The notes under the pieces were generated by a model that searched no databases, was not told where the DNA came from, and saw only the letters and a program-made list of their open reading frames with translations. From positions 1-60,325 of the forward strand of contig DASSJF010000015.1 of assembly GCA_035691305.1 (NCBI GenBank): 60,325 bases of DNA. The letters run 5' to 3'. Positions 52,061 to 60,325 of the stretch are shown one piece after another. The stretch comes from a bacterium. Lineage in GTDB: Bacteria > Sysuimicrobiota > Sysuimicrobiia > Sysuimicrobiales > Segetimicrobiaceae. Position 1 is the first letter of the stretch. Every line of letters starts with the position of its first letter. The position numbers were made by a program, and so were the translations under genes.

Positions 52061-52829
52061 CGGTGACCCGCCTGCCGAGGTACAGCGCGCGCACGCGCTC
52101 GTCCTGGCGGATCCGACTCGTCGGCCCGTCCGCCACGACCCTGCCCAGGTGCAGGACCGTGACGCGCGAGACGACGTCCCGGACCATGTCCATATCGTGT
52201 TCGATCATCACCACGGTGAGGTCCGCGGGCAGCTCTTGAATCAGGCGCGTCATCGTGAGCCGCTCCCCGGGCGATAGGCCCGCGCCCGGCTCGTCGAGGA
52301 GCAGCACCCGCGGCCTCAGCGTGACGGCGAGGGCCACATCGAGCTGGCGCTGCTCCCCGTGGGAGAGGTCCGCCGCACGCCGCTGCAGGCGGTGCGACAG
52401 CTGGAACCGCTCCGCCACCTGTTCCAGCATCTCGCGGTTCCCCCGGTAGCCGGTCCACCGGCGAAACAGGGCAAACTTGTGCGGACTCAATCCGAGCGTG
52501 GCCAGCGTCAGATTTTCCAGCACCGTCAGCGCCCCGAAGGTGCGCGTGATCTGGTAGGTCCGGCCCAGCCCCAGGGCCACCCGACGCGGCTGCGGGGTGT
52601 GCGTGACGTCCGTCCCAAACAGCGTGATGCTCCCCGATGTCGGGCGCAGCTCGCCCGTCAGGAGATTGAACAGCGTCGTCTTGCCGGCCCCGTTGGGGCC
52701 GATGATTCCGTGGCGCGCCCCTTCGGCGACGCTGAGGTCGACGTCGCGCACCGCCCCCACGGCGCCGAAATAATACGAGAGCCCCGATAACCAAAGAGCC
52801 ACGGGCTCTCCGCGATGCGCCCCGTTCAT
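52053..52829 (-). CDS. livG: Liv-type ABC ATPase (LivG-like)
   Basis: A 258-residue ATPase starting at ATG 52829, which overlaps the permease stop (ATGA). Walker A GPNGAGKTT, signature LSHGEQRQLDVALAV (the LSHGEQ form is normal for LivG), Walker B VLLLDEPGAGLSP. Pairs with LivF to drive the fused permease. Confidence 0.92.
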   Translation of the reverse strand: MNGAHRGEPVALWLSGLSYYFGAVGAVRDVDLSVAEGARHGIIGPNGAGKTTLFNLLTGELRPTSGSITLFGTDVTHTPQPRRVALGLGRTYQITRTFGALTVLENLTLATLGLSPHKFALFRRWTGYRGNREMLEQVAERFQLSHRLQRRAADLSHGEQRQLDVALAVTLRPRVLLLDEPGAGLSPGERLTMTRLIQELPADLTVVMIEHDMDMVRDVVSRVTVLHLGRVVADGPTSRIRQDERVRALYLGRRVTDA

Positions 52830-54796
52830 CCGTTCCCCGTCCAGGGCCGGCCGGCCGGCGATGCGACCAACCCGCCCGGTTCCGCGGGCTGCGGGGGGGC
52901 GCCGACGAATCGCGACAGCAGGAGGCGAACCGCGTCGTAGACGCCGCGGCGCGCGAAAAGTACCGTCAGCACGAAGATGATCCCCAGCAGGGTCACCCAG
53001 CGGGTGATGAAGATGCTCACGTACTGCTGGGTCAATACGACGATCACAGCCCCGATCAGCGGCCCCCATAAAGTCCCCAGACCTCCGACCACGGACATCA
53101 ACACGGCGATGCCGTTGTGCTGGAAGTCGATCGTGGTCGGGCTGACGTAGAGATTGAAGAACGCGAAGAGGACGCCCGCGACCCCGGCAAACAGCGACGC
53201 GATGAGAAACGCGAGGTACTTGTGAAGGCCGACGGCGAAGCCGAGCGCGCTCATCCGCTCCTCGTTCTCGCGGATCCCCTTCAAGACCAGACCGAACGGC
53301 GAGTTGACGATCAGCCAGAGCAGGACTGCGCAGACGATGAACGCGGCCACGGCGAAATAGTAGTACGAGCCGGCGTCGGTCAGGTTGAGCGGCCCGATGG
53401 CCGGACGGCCCGCGACGGGGAGCCCGTTGTCTCCTCCCAACACCGAGGTCCACCGGTACGCCAGCCCCCACACGACCTGTCCGAGCGCCAGCGTGAGCAT
53501 GACAAACGTGAGCTGCCGCACCCGTACCACGAGAAAGCCGAACACGGCCGCGACCGCCAACGTGATCCCCAGCGCAAACGGAATCGCCGGCGCCGCCGCC
53601 ATCCCGTGCCCGGTGCCGTAGGCGATCGAATAGGCGGCGATGCCGAGGAACGAGGCGTGGCCGAGGGAGACGAGGCCGGTGTAGCCCGCGAGGAGATCGA
53701 GGCTCATCGCGAGCAGGCCGAAGATCAGAATGGACAGCACGATCGAAATGTAAAAGGTCGAACCGGCGTGAGGGATGAGCAGCGCGGCGCCGACGCACGC
53801 CCCGGCGAGTGCGATCTGCCAGACCGGCCCGGGCGGCGGGATCCGGCGGGGAGCGCGCCGCCGCCGGGGAACCGCGTGGGCGGCGCGCTTCCGCGCGACG
53901 CCGTCACCGCCGGCGCCGGCGCGCGCGGTGCCGCCGCCGGCCATCGCCAACCCGAACAGGCCCTGCGGCCGCCACAAGAGGACGACGATCATGGGGAGGA
54001 ACAACGAGAAGTACGCCATCTCGGGGAAATAGGCGTTGCCGTAGGTCGTCAGCAGCCCCACGATGAGACTGCCGGCCGCGGCCCCCCAAAACGTGCCGAT
54101 GCCGCCGACGATGATGACCACGACGGCAAGTGTCAAAATGTCGGAGTCGCCGCCGGGATACAGCGTGAGCAGGTTCCCGCCCAAGACGCCCGCCAGACCC
54201 GCGAGCAGCGCGCCCAGCGTGAACACCAGCGTGAAGACGGCGTTGATGTTGATCCCCAGCGCCGCGGTCATCTCACGGTTGTCGACGCCGGCGCGAATCA
54301 TAGCGCCGACCCGCGTCCGGTTCAGCAGATAGTAGAGCAGCGCGGCGACGACGATCGCGACGCCGAGGAGGAGCAGCCGGTTCGCCGGGTACGTCAGAGT
54401 CGCCACGTGCACCGGGTTTCGGAACGCCGCCGGCAGATGAATCACCAGCGGGTTCCCTCCCCAGACGGCAAGCGACAGGTCCCCGACGATGAACGCCACG
54501 CCCATCGTCAGGAGCAGCTCGGACATCACCAGACCGCGGATGCGGATCAACAGGCCGCGCTCGAGGACGACCCCGAACATGGCCATGGCCAGGCTTCCGA
54601 CGACGAGCGCCGCGACGAAGCTGTGGGTGACCGCGAGCACGGAGTACCCGACGTAGCCGCCGGCCAGGTACGTACTGCCGTGCGCCATGTTGACGATGCG
54701 CATCAGGCCGAAGACGAGCGTAAAGCCGCTGGCCAGCAGGAAGAGCAACCCGGCGAACGTGACGCCGTTGAGCGTCTGGATCAGCAGGCCGTGCAT
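52826..54796 (-). CDS. Fused LivH-LivM ABC permease
   Basis: A 656-residue protein containing two complete Liv permeases in one chain. Residues 1-~283 are LivH (LNGVTFAGLLFLLASGFTLVF, GVDNREMTAALGININ). Residues ~284-325 are an Arg/Ala/Pro-rich linker (RKRAAHAVPRRRRAPRRIPP). Residues ~326-630 are LivM (LLAGYTGLVSLGHASFLGI, KGIRENEERMSALGF). ATG 54796 follows the amidohydrolase stop by 4 bp. LivH and LivM are separate proteins in most bacteria. The fusion would fix the stoichiometry of the heterodimer. Confidence 0.9.
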   Translation of the reverse strand: MHGLLIQTLNGVTFAGLLFLLASGFTLVFGLMRIVNMAHGSTYLAGGYVGYSVLAVTHSFVAALVVGSLAMAMFGVVLERGLLIRIRGLVMSELLLTMGVAFIVGDLSLAVWGGNPLVIHLPAAFRNPVHVATLTYPANRLLLLGVAIVVAALLYYLLNRTRVGAMIRAGVDNREMTAALGININAVFTLVFTLGALLAGLAGVLGGNLLTLYPGGDSDILTLAVVVIIVGGIGTFWGAAAGSLIVGLLTTYGNAYFPEMAYFSLFLPMIVVLLWRPQGLFGLAMAGGGTARAGAGGDGVARKRAAHAVPRRRRAPRRIPPPGPVWQIALAGACVGAALLIPHAGSTFYISIVLSILIFGLLAMSLDLLAGYTGLVSLGHASFLGIAAYSIAYGTGHGMAAAPAIPFALGITLAVAAVFGFLVVRVRQLTFVMLTLALGQVVWGLAYRWTSVLGGDNGLPVAGRPAIGPLNLTDAGSYYYFAVAAFIVCAVLLWLIVNSPFGLVLKGIRENEERMSALGFAVGLHKYLAFLIASLFAGVAGVLFAFFNLYVSPTTIDFQHNGIAVLMSVVGGLGTLWGPLIGAVIVVLTQQYVSIFITRWVTLLGIIFVLTVLFARRGVYDAVRLLLSRFVGAPPQPAEPGGLVASPAGRPWTGNG

Positions 54797-54800
54797 CGGA

Positions 54801-56195
54801 TCAGGCCCGCGTCGCGATCGTCTCCGTGCGTACGTATCCGACTCCCGCGGCCTTGACCGCGGCCGCGCCCTCCGGCCGGCAGAACACGCGCCCGCCGTCG
54901 CGCGCGGGGAAGCGCCCGTGGTCGTACACAACCCGGCCCCCGGCGATGGTGACGGCCGCGTCCCCGTCCCCGCCCACGACGGTCATGTCCGCGTCGGCGC
55001 CGGCGTGAATCCGGCCCTTCGCCGCGAGGCCCAGCATGCGGGCGCCCGCCAGCGATCCTTTGAGAACCAGGTCTTCGAGCGTCAGAAGTCCGGCCGCGAC
55101 CAGCCCCATCGCCTGCCGCAGCGTGGTGTTGCGCGGGATCGACCCGCCGTCGGTCGAGAACGCATCGACCGCAAATCGCCGGCCGTCGCCGCCCCTGGCC
55201 AGCGCGAGCGCGAGCGCCGCGGCCGGTTGGTTCACGGGAAAGCTCACGCCCACCTTGGTCTCTCGCGAGCGGAAGAGTTCGAGGCCCTCGGACGGCCCGA
55301 CCAGGACCACCATTCCGTCCTTCTCCGCCTGGATGCGGGCCCACCCCGCGGTGATCGCGTCGATCATGCCTTGTTCGGTGACCGGATAGCCGCCCTTGCG
55401 AAGGCACGTCTTGACGACGTTGCTCAGGGGAACGCCGTCGACGCAGGCGGCCTCGGCACCGTTGATGATCGCGAGGTACGACTCGGACGGCGAGGCGGGT
55501 ATCTTTCGCAACGCGGCGATCGCTCGGCCGGCTTCCTCGACCGGGTCCGTCACCTGCCCGCGGCAGTACGCGTTAATGTGCGCCGCCTGGAACCGCCGCC
55601 CGGCGGAGAGGCCCACCAGTTCTTCCAGGCCCTCGATGTTGCTGCCGGTGGCCGTCGTCCCGGCATGGATGCCGCAGTGCACCCCGAACTCGGCGCAGAC
55701 TTCGATCGTCCGCGCGGTGGCCTCCGGCGTGAGCGGATAATGCCCGCCGAGGACCTTGAGCCCGAACGCGCCGGCCGCCGCCTGCCGCTCCAGCTGCTCG
55801 TGGATCTCGCTTCGCGATGGATCCCGGCCGGCCACCGTGTCGCCGGGGACGAGCGGGTAGAGCACCCCCACGGTCATGCCGCACCCGTCGGTACGGAGCG
55901 AGCTGAGGAGCGACGCCGGCTCGCCGGCCATGTCCAGGCAGGTCGTCACGCCCGCCCGGACCATCATGCGAAAGCCGGCGGCGGTCCCAAACCGTCCCGA
56001 GACGTGAACGTGCGGGTCGACCAGGCCCGGCAGGACATACGCGCCCTTGGCGTCGACGACCGTCTTTCCCGCCCGAGGGAGGCTCGGGCCGATCCGGCCG
56101 ATCGCCCCGCCGTCGACCTCGATGTCGACCAACCCCGGCGGGCGGCCGTCCGCGTTGACTACGACCGCGTCGCAGACGAGCAGCCCGTCAGGCAT
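54801..56195 (-). CDS. Cyclic-amidohydrolase family enzyme (dihydroorotase/hydantoinase-like)
   Basis: A 464-residue amidohydrolase; ATG 56195 overlaps the upstream gene's end by 8 bp. N-terminal ligands H62/H64 (DPHVHVSG), a Lys in GAFGLKVLGGHYPLTP that could be the bridging carbamate, His in VHCGIHAGT and Asp in AVDAFSTDGG. Closest in style to dihydroorotase/D-aminoacylase-type enzymes, which open cyclic amides or deacylate amino acids. Together with an M20 hydrolase and a Rieske oxygenase this suggests ring cleavage of an imported amide. Substrate unknown. Confidence 0.83.
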   Translation of the reverse strand: MPDGLLVCDAVVVNADGRPPGLVDIEVDGGAIGRIGPSLPRAGKTVVDAKGAYVLPGLVDPHVHVSGRFGTAAGFRMMVRAGVTTCLDMAGEPASLLSSLRTDGCGMTVGVLYPLVPGDTVAGRDPSRSEIHEQLERQAAAGAFGLKVLGGHYPLTPEATARTIEVCAEFGVHCGIHAGTTATGSNIEGLEELVGLSAGRRFQAAHINAYCRGQVTDPVEEAGRAIAALRKIPASPSESYLAIINGAEAACVDGVPLSNVVKTCLRKGGYPVTEQGMIDAITAGWARIQAEKDGMVVLVGPSEGLELFRSRETKVGVSFPVNQPAAALALALARGGDGRRFAVDAFSTDGGSIPRNTTLRQAMGLVAAGLLTLEDLVLKGSLAGARMLGLAAKGRIHAGADADMTVVGGDGDAAVTIAGGRVVYDHGRFPARDGGRVFCRPEGAAAVKAAGVGYVRTETIATRA

Positions 56196-57225
56196 CCGGG
56201 GCCACCACGCCGACCCGACCCGCAGCCTCCACCACCGCCCGCCAGACAACCGCGGGAACGCGAATGCCGTCGCGCTCGGCCGCGCGCTTGCGCCGGGCGC
56301 TTCCGGCTCCGGGCAGCAAGATCTCGTCGAACCCCGGCCGGAGCGGGCTGGATTGCATGCGCCGGTCGACTTCGCCGGCGGCGTAGGCATAGTCGTCCGG
56401 GTTGGTCACGGCGGCGACGTTGATCGCGGCCACGAACACGCCGGCGCTCTTCGGCGGATACTCGCCGGCGAGGCCGCCGCACAACAGCTCGACTGCCACC
56501 GCGATCGCGTAGCCCTTGTGGCCGCCCAAGGGGGCCAGCGACCCGGCCGGCGGGAGACCTCGCTTCGGGTCGGTGGTGGGGTAGCCGTCGCCGTCAAAAG
56601 CCCACGAGTCGGGGATCGGCTCGCCCCTCGCCGCGGCGAGCAGGATCTTGCCGCGTGCCGCCTGCGTCGATGAGATGTCCACCACGATGGGATCACCTCC
56701 GGGACGCGGGAACCCCAAGGCCAGCGGATTTGTCGACAGCCGTGGCTCCCGCCCTCCCCACGGCGCCATCGTCGCGCTGCCCGGATTGCCGCATAAGGCG
56801 AAGATGCCGATCAGATTCTCGCGCGCCGCCGCTTCCACGTAATGGCCGAGCCGGCCCACGTGGCCGAGGTGGACGATCGAGGCCACGCACACACCGGTCT
56901 GCCGGGCGCGCTCGACGCACATCTGCATCACGCGCAGCCCCACGACGGGCCCCCAGCCGTCGTGGGCGTCGACGCTGAACGCCGCGGGCGCCTCGCGCCG
57001 GACGTCGAGCCGCGCGGGCGACCGGAGACCGCCGCCGCGGGCCAAGTCGAGGTAGCTCGGCAGCCGCATCACGCCCTGTGAGTCGTACCCGCGCTCTTCG
57101 GCCTCGATCAGCACGTCGGCCACGATCGCCGCCTCCTCGGGCACGAGGCCGGCGGCGTCGAGCGCGGACGCGAAGAACGTGCGTAGGGACGCGGGCGAGA
57201 ACGGCCCCGCCGGACGGTCAGTCAT
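56188..57225 (-). CDS. LDH2/malate-lactate dehydrogenase family oxidoreductase
   Basis: A 345-residue NAD(P)-dependent dehydrogenase of the YlbC/ComC/ureidoglycolate-dehydrogenase family, a fold unrelated to classic LDH. Landmarks: EERGYDSQGVMRLPSYLDL, HLGHVGRLGHYVEAAA, STNPLALGFPRPGG and GGHKGYAIAVAVELLCG. Members oxidise malate, L-lactate, sulfolactate, ureidoglycolate or reduce delta-piperideine-2-carboxylate. It lies between an amidohydrolase and an M20 hydrolase, which fits the ureidoglycolate-like branch, but the sequence does not decide. Confidence 0.88.
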   Translation of the reverse strand: MTDRPAGPFSPASLRTFFASALDAAGLVPEEAAIVADVLIEAEERGYDSQGVMRLPSYLDLARGGGLRSPARLDVRREAPAAFSVDAHDGWGPVVGLRVMQMCVERARQTGVCVASIVHLGHVGRLGHYVEAAARENLIGIFALCGNPGSATMAPWGGREPRLSTNPLALGFPRPGGDPIVVDISSTQAARGKILLAAARGEPIPDSWAFDGDGYPTTDPKRGLPPAGSLAPLGGHKGYAIAVAVELLCGGLAGEYPPKSAGVFVAAINVAAVTNPDDYAYAAGEVDRRMQSSPLRPGFDEILLPGAGSARRKRAAERDGIRVPAVVWRAVVEAAGRVGVVAPDA

Positions 57226-57249
57226 CGGATGTCGGGCGGCGCGGCGAAA

Positions 57250-58443
57250 CTATCGCCGCCGGCCGGTGATGTCCGCGCACACCGCGGCCATGACCCGCGC
57301 GCCCGCCACGAGGTCGGCCACCGCGACCGACTCGTCCGCCACCTGCAGAAATTCGCCCGGCCCGTAGATCGCGGCGGGGATGCCGTGGCGCATGATGTCC
57401 GCGGCGTCGGTCACGCCCGCCGCCAGCGGCATGCCCTCGAGCAGCCGCGGCGCGCGGCCGAGCAGCCGCGTCTGGACGTCCGTGATCGTCCGCACGATCT
57501 CCGCGTCGTGGCCGATGCGGTACGGCCACTGCTGCGTCGCCGCCTGCACCTTGGCGCTGAGCCCCGGCATCTCCGCGCACACCTCGGCCAGAAGCCGCTC
57601 GAAGTCGCGCCTGATGCCGTCGAACGACATCGACGGCAGAAACCGGACGTCGCCCTGCAGCGTGCACGTCTCCGCGGTGAGCTTGTGGCGTTCCGGCGCG
57701 CCCCCGTTGATGTATCCCCACACCATGCGCGGCAGGAACGGGTGCTCCGGGTCCCGCTCGTAGGTCAGGATCTGCGGCCCGAGCCGCTGGACGATGCGCA
57801 TCATCCCGTCGATCGCGTTGACGTAGCCCTCCTCGAGCCGCGTCAGGTGCTTCTGGATCCCCCTGGTCGTGATCAGAAACCCCCACGCGCCGCAGTGGTA
57901 AGTCTGCAGGTTCAGATCGGTCGGCTCCGCGACGATGGCGGCGTCGATGCGCCACGGACACGATTCGAGAAAGTACTTCGTGCCGACGCCGGTGGTGTCG
58001 TGGTGCATCACCGCGGTGACGATCAGGTCGCCGCGCGGCCGCGCGGCCGCCTGCAGGACCGCCGCGGCGGCGGCGATCATCGACCCGAGGCCGCCCTTCA
58101 TGTCGGTGACCATGCCGCCGTACAGCCGGCCGCCCTCGACCCACGGGTCGTACGGGCTGCGCCGCCACTTGCCGAAGGGACGGTTCATGTCGAGGTGCCC
58201 GTTGAGCATGATGCTCTTGTAGGCCGGGTCCCCGCGGGCAATGCCGATCACATTCGCACGGCCGTTCGTGACTTCCTGAAGCTCCACCGCGAACCCGAAC
58301 CGCTCCAGCTCCGCCGCGACGAATTCGCCGAGCGGGCGCTCCTCGCCGAGCGGGCTCGGGATGCGCAGGATACCTTTGGTGAGTTCGACCAGCTGCCCCT
58401 CGTCGACCAGCGCGGCGGGGTCGGTGCGTGCTCCGGTTTCCAC
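57250..58443 (-). CDS. M20 family amidohydrolase (ArgE/DapE-like), atypical site
   Basis: A 397-residue M20 protein; GTG 58443 follows AAGGGAG. The first two metal motifs are normal: NGHLD (near 81-85) and GMVTDMKGG. The usual EE pair is HHDTTG and the last His loop is GPGEFLQVADES, so the catalytic Glu and one ligand differ. The EPTD Glu is present. It probably still binds one metal and cleaves an N-acyl or N-carbamoyl group. It is second in the Rieske operon, contrasting with the ligand-free M20 protein of the other operon. Confidence 0.82.
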   Translation of the reverse strand: METGARTDPAALVDEGQLVELTKGILRIPSPLGEERPLGEFVAAELERFGFAVELQEVTNGRANVIGIARGDPAYKSIMLNGHLDMNRPFGKWRRSPYDPWVEGGRLYGGMVTDMKGGLGSMIAAAAAVLQAAARPRGDLIVTAVMHHDTTGVGTKYFLESCPWRIDAAIVAEPTDLNLQTYHCGAWGFLITTRGIQKHLTRLEEGYVNAIDGMMRIVQRLGPQILTYERDPEHPFLPRMVWGYINGGAPERHKLTAETCTLQGDVRFLPSMSFDGIRRDFERLLAEVCAEMPGLSAKVQAATQQWPYRIGHDAEIVRTITDVQTRLLGRAPRLLEGMPLAAGVTDAADIMRHGIPAAIYGPGEFLQVADESVAVADLVAGARVMAAVCADITGRRR

Positions 58444-58472
58444 GGTCGGCTCCCTTCCGGACGGAACGGTGT

Positions 58473-59801
58473 TCAGACGGCGGCGGCCTGCTTGGCGCGC
58501 TCAAACCCCTCGCGGTAACGTCTCACGAGCCAGCGGTTGAAGCTCGCGAGCGGTTCTTCTTGCCAGGAGTAGCGGCCGCGGGCCGCGTAGCGGGACCGGA
58601 GTCCCTTCTGCACCGCGGCGTCCGCCGGGAAGTCCTGGCTCGTCATCACTAGCAGGCCGCCCGTGGCCATCTTCTTGATCTCGTCGAACCGGCGGCCGAT
58701 GTACTTGCCACTCGGAAACAGGTTACCGAAGCGCACGTCGAAGGTACCGGGCCCCGTCGGCAGCACGATACGGAAGAGCGCGGAGTCGGTGTTCATCCCG
58801 AGCAGCAGCGTGGGCGGGATGAGACCGAAGATGCTGTTGTTCCGCTCGAAGTCGGTCAGCGTGTCGATCACCGGGAGCAGCGCCTTGTACGTGGGATTCA
58901 GCGCGTAGTCCTTGTGCGTCGCCTTGGCCCGCGAGACGACGACGGCCTCTTCGTCGTGGTGGTCGGTGTGGATGAGCGCGCCGCCCGGAACGACCTCGTG
59001 CAGTCCGCGGTGGAGGCGGTCGCAGTGGTAACACTCGATGCTGTTCTCGTGCATAACTTTCCAGTTCCAGTTGAGCCCGTTCTGGCTCTTGATCTCCCCG
59101 GGCTCCATGTTCTCGAGATGCCAGTTCGCGATCCAGTCGCTGAACCGCCGGAGCCGCGGGGCGAGAGGCGCGGCGTCCGGGTCGAAGTTGGCGAAGATGA
59201 ACCCGTTCCAGATCTCCACCTTGAGGCCGGGCAGCCGGATCGCGTCCTTCTCGAACCCGGGCGTGCGCGACATCTCGGGGGCCGCGGTGAGCCGGCCCGT
59301 GAGGTCGTAGGTCCAGAAGTGGTACGGGCACTGGAAGAACTTGAGGTTGCCGCTCGTTTCCGGCGGCTGCTTGCCCCATTCGGACGGCGGCGCCTCGCCG
59401 GGCGCGGTGACCACCATGCACCGGTGCCGGCACACGCCGGACATGACCCGGATCTCATCACTCGCGCTGCGCACGACGATCAGCGGCTCATCCACGATCG
59501 TGATCGAATAGTAGTCGCCGACGGTGGGCACCTGTTCGACGCGGCCGAGGCAGAGCCATTCGTGCGAGAAGAGCACTTCCTTCTCGAATTCGTAGAAGTC
59601 GTGATCGGTATAGCACTGAGGAGGGAGCGTGACCGCCTCGGCGATAGATCCGGCCGAAGGCTCGAGTTGTTCCACAATCCCCCGGACGACCGGCGAAAAG
59701 GCCGCCCGCCGCAGCGCGATCTTGCCTGGATCCAAAGATCCGTTCGTCTCAGGGTGGGAGTCGAGTTGCCGGGTGCGGCGTGTCGGTGCCTCTTTCGCCA
59801 T
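58473..59801 (-). CDS. Rieske ring-hydroxylating oxygenase, alpha subunit
   Basis: A 442-residue protein; ATG 59801 is chosen for its AAAGGAG ribosome site. The [2Fe-2S] Rieske centre uses C124/H126 (CRHRC) and C158/H161 (CPYH). The mononuclear iron site is NSIECYHCDRLHRGLHE with H259 and H264. Such enzymes hydroxylate aromatic rings or demethylate quaternary amines and N-methyl groups using O2. No dedicated reductase or ferredoxin gene is adjacent, so electrons must come from elsewhere. First gene of the second catabolic operon. Confidence 0.9.
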   Translation of the reverse strand: MAKEAPTRRTRQLDSHPETNGSLDPGKIALRRAAFSPVVRGIVEQLEPSAGSIAEAVTLPPQCYTDHDFYEFEKEVLFSHEWLCLGRVEQVPTVGDYYSITIVDEPLIVVRSASDEIRVMSGVCRHRCMVVTAPGEAPPSEWGKQPPETSGNLKFFQCPYHFWTYDLTGRLTAAPEMSRTPGFEKDAIRLPGLKVEIWNGFIFANFDPDAAPLAPRLRRFSDWIANWHLENMEPGEIKSQNGLNWNWKVMHENSIECYHCDRLHRGLHEVVPGGALIHTDHHDEEAVVVSRAKATHKDYALNPTYKALLPVIDTLTDFERNNSIFGLIPPTLLLGMNTDSALFRIVLPTGPGTFDVRFGNLFPSGKYIGRRFDEIKKMATGGLLVMTSQDFPADAAVQKGLRSRYAARGRYSWQEEPLASFNRWLVRRYREGFERAKQAAAV

Positions 59802-60020
59802 GTGCGCAGCTCCTTTGCGTGACTGTGCCACCGTCGAGCCGAAATGAGCGTTCGGCGTCGACCCATTACACCCTCCGTTCCTCGGGTGCGCTTGGCTGCA
59901 CGATAAGTATGCCGGTGGAAAACTAAGCCGGCGCGGCTGCCGAACGTGCGCAGCCAGCGCCGGCCCCGATACTGCCTCGCCCTAGGCGCCGATCGATCGG
60001 GTCGCGGATAAACAGATCAC

Positions 60021-60047
60021 GCGGCGGATGGCCCAGCGGGCCGCCGC
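60021..60047 (-). terminator. Possible terminator of the right-edge gene
   Basis: On the minus strand GCGGCGGCCC and GGGCC(ATCC)GCCGC pair with a small bulge, followed by GTGATCTGTTT. It lies 39 bp past the stop of the partial gene at 60086-60325. Confidence 0.4.
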
Positions 60048-60085
60048 AAATTGGGTGGCGGGACCACCGGACGTAGCCCCAGCGA

Positions 60086-60325
60086 TCACGGCCGTCCATC
60101 CGTCGAAGACGTGCTGCCAGCCGTCGCCGCCGCCTGTGACCGGGTATCCTGCGAGGAGATGGGCGGCAGGTACTGGTAGCGAGCGCGCAGGTATCGCGTT
60201 ACGTTGGGCAACCACGCTTGATTCAAATGCGCCGGGTCGTTCTCCGCCAGCAATGGCGCGTAGCGGTCTCGGACGAACACCAAGAAGTCCTCGGGGCGGC
60301 CCCGGCGCACCCACTCCACATACCA
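60086..60325 (-). CDS. C-terminal fragment of an unknown gene (cut by window)
   Basis: The minus-strand frame is open to the last base (WYVEWVRRGRPEDFLVFVRD...) and stops at 60086. The visible ~79 residues are charged and helical with an aromatic-rich start and a Ser/Thr-rich tail. No domain is recognised. The ~280 bp between its stop and the Rieske gene contain no supported gene. Confidence 0.4.
   Translation of the reverse strand, partial: WYVEWVRRGRPEDFLVFVRDRYAPLLAENDPAHLNQAWLPNVTRYLRARYQYLPPISSQDTRSQAAATAGSTSSTDGRP

Overview
This is a strongly GC-rich stretch of bacterial chromosome. Genes are packed into long operons with frequent ATGA/GTGA overlaps, GTG starts and GGAGG-type ribosome sites. 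Gene content (single MreB, Liv, Dpp and Tau-type importers, many amidohydrolases, M29 aminopeptidase, membrane-anchored molybdopterin oxidase) suggests a free-living heterotroph from soil, sediment or subsurface. A deep-branching Terrabacteria-type lineage (Armatimonadota/Sysuimicrobiota-like) is possible, but this is an impression of gene style, not a placement.

Left edge (1-3.5 kb): the right end of an integrated mobile element, with a ParB-like protein (cut by the window), a replication-relaxation protein, a small excisionase and a tyrosine integrase. The integrase reads into the 3' part of a tRNA-Thr(CGT) gene, the evident attachment site. Just outside are two paralogous tiny basic proteins, each its own gene.

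4.3-20.5 kb, housekeeping and envelope: STAS anti-anti-sigma factor; gamma-glutamyltransferase; a five-gene plus-strand operon for a glycolipid or cell-envelope function (lipid kinase, MGDG-synthase-like glycosyltransferase, MFS, polysaccharide deacetylase, DMT exporter) facing a YkoP-like gene; pyruvate kinase; thioredoxin reductase; an SDR; M29 aminopeptidase; a 14-residue lysine-rich micro-ORF; an alkyltransferase-like DNA-repair protein; and a DEAD-box helicase behind a long, heavily folded leader.

20.9-28.3 kb: S41 protease, a racemase-fold protein without catalytic cysteines, a very large Cache-HAMP-PAS-PAS-GAF-GAF-GAF-HD-GYP receptor, and a divergent unknown gene.

28.3-41.9 kb: a 12-gene minus-strand operon that looks like a complete uptake-and-degradation pathway for a nitrogenous small molecule. 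It encodes a ureohydrolase, an M20-fold protein stripped of its metal ligands, a Tau/Thi-type importer, two ATZ/TRZ-type amidohydrolases, a luciferase-like monooxygenase, a Dpp-type importer lacking ATPases, and a D-2-hydroxyacid dehydrogenase.

42-49.7 kb: membrane sulfite-oxidase-like enzyme, malic enzyme with PTA domain, citrate synthase, MreB, and a zinc alcohol dehydrogenase.

50-59.8 kb: a second catabolic operon: Rieske oxygenase, M20 hydrolase, LDH2-type dehydrogenase, cyclic amidohydrolase, a fused LivH-LivM permease, LivG and LivF. The matching binding protein lies convergently. The two catabolic operons share the same functional recipe (importer, oxygenase, amidohydrolase, M20, alpha-hydroxy-acid dehydrogenase) built from different protein families. 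Their substrates cannot be read from sequence alone.
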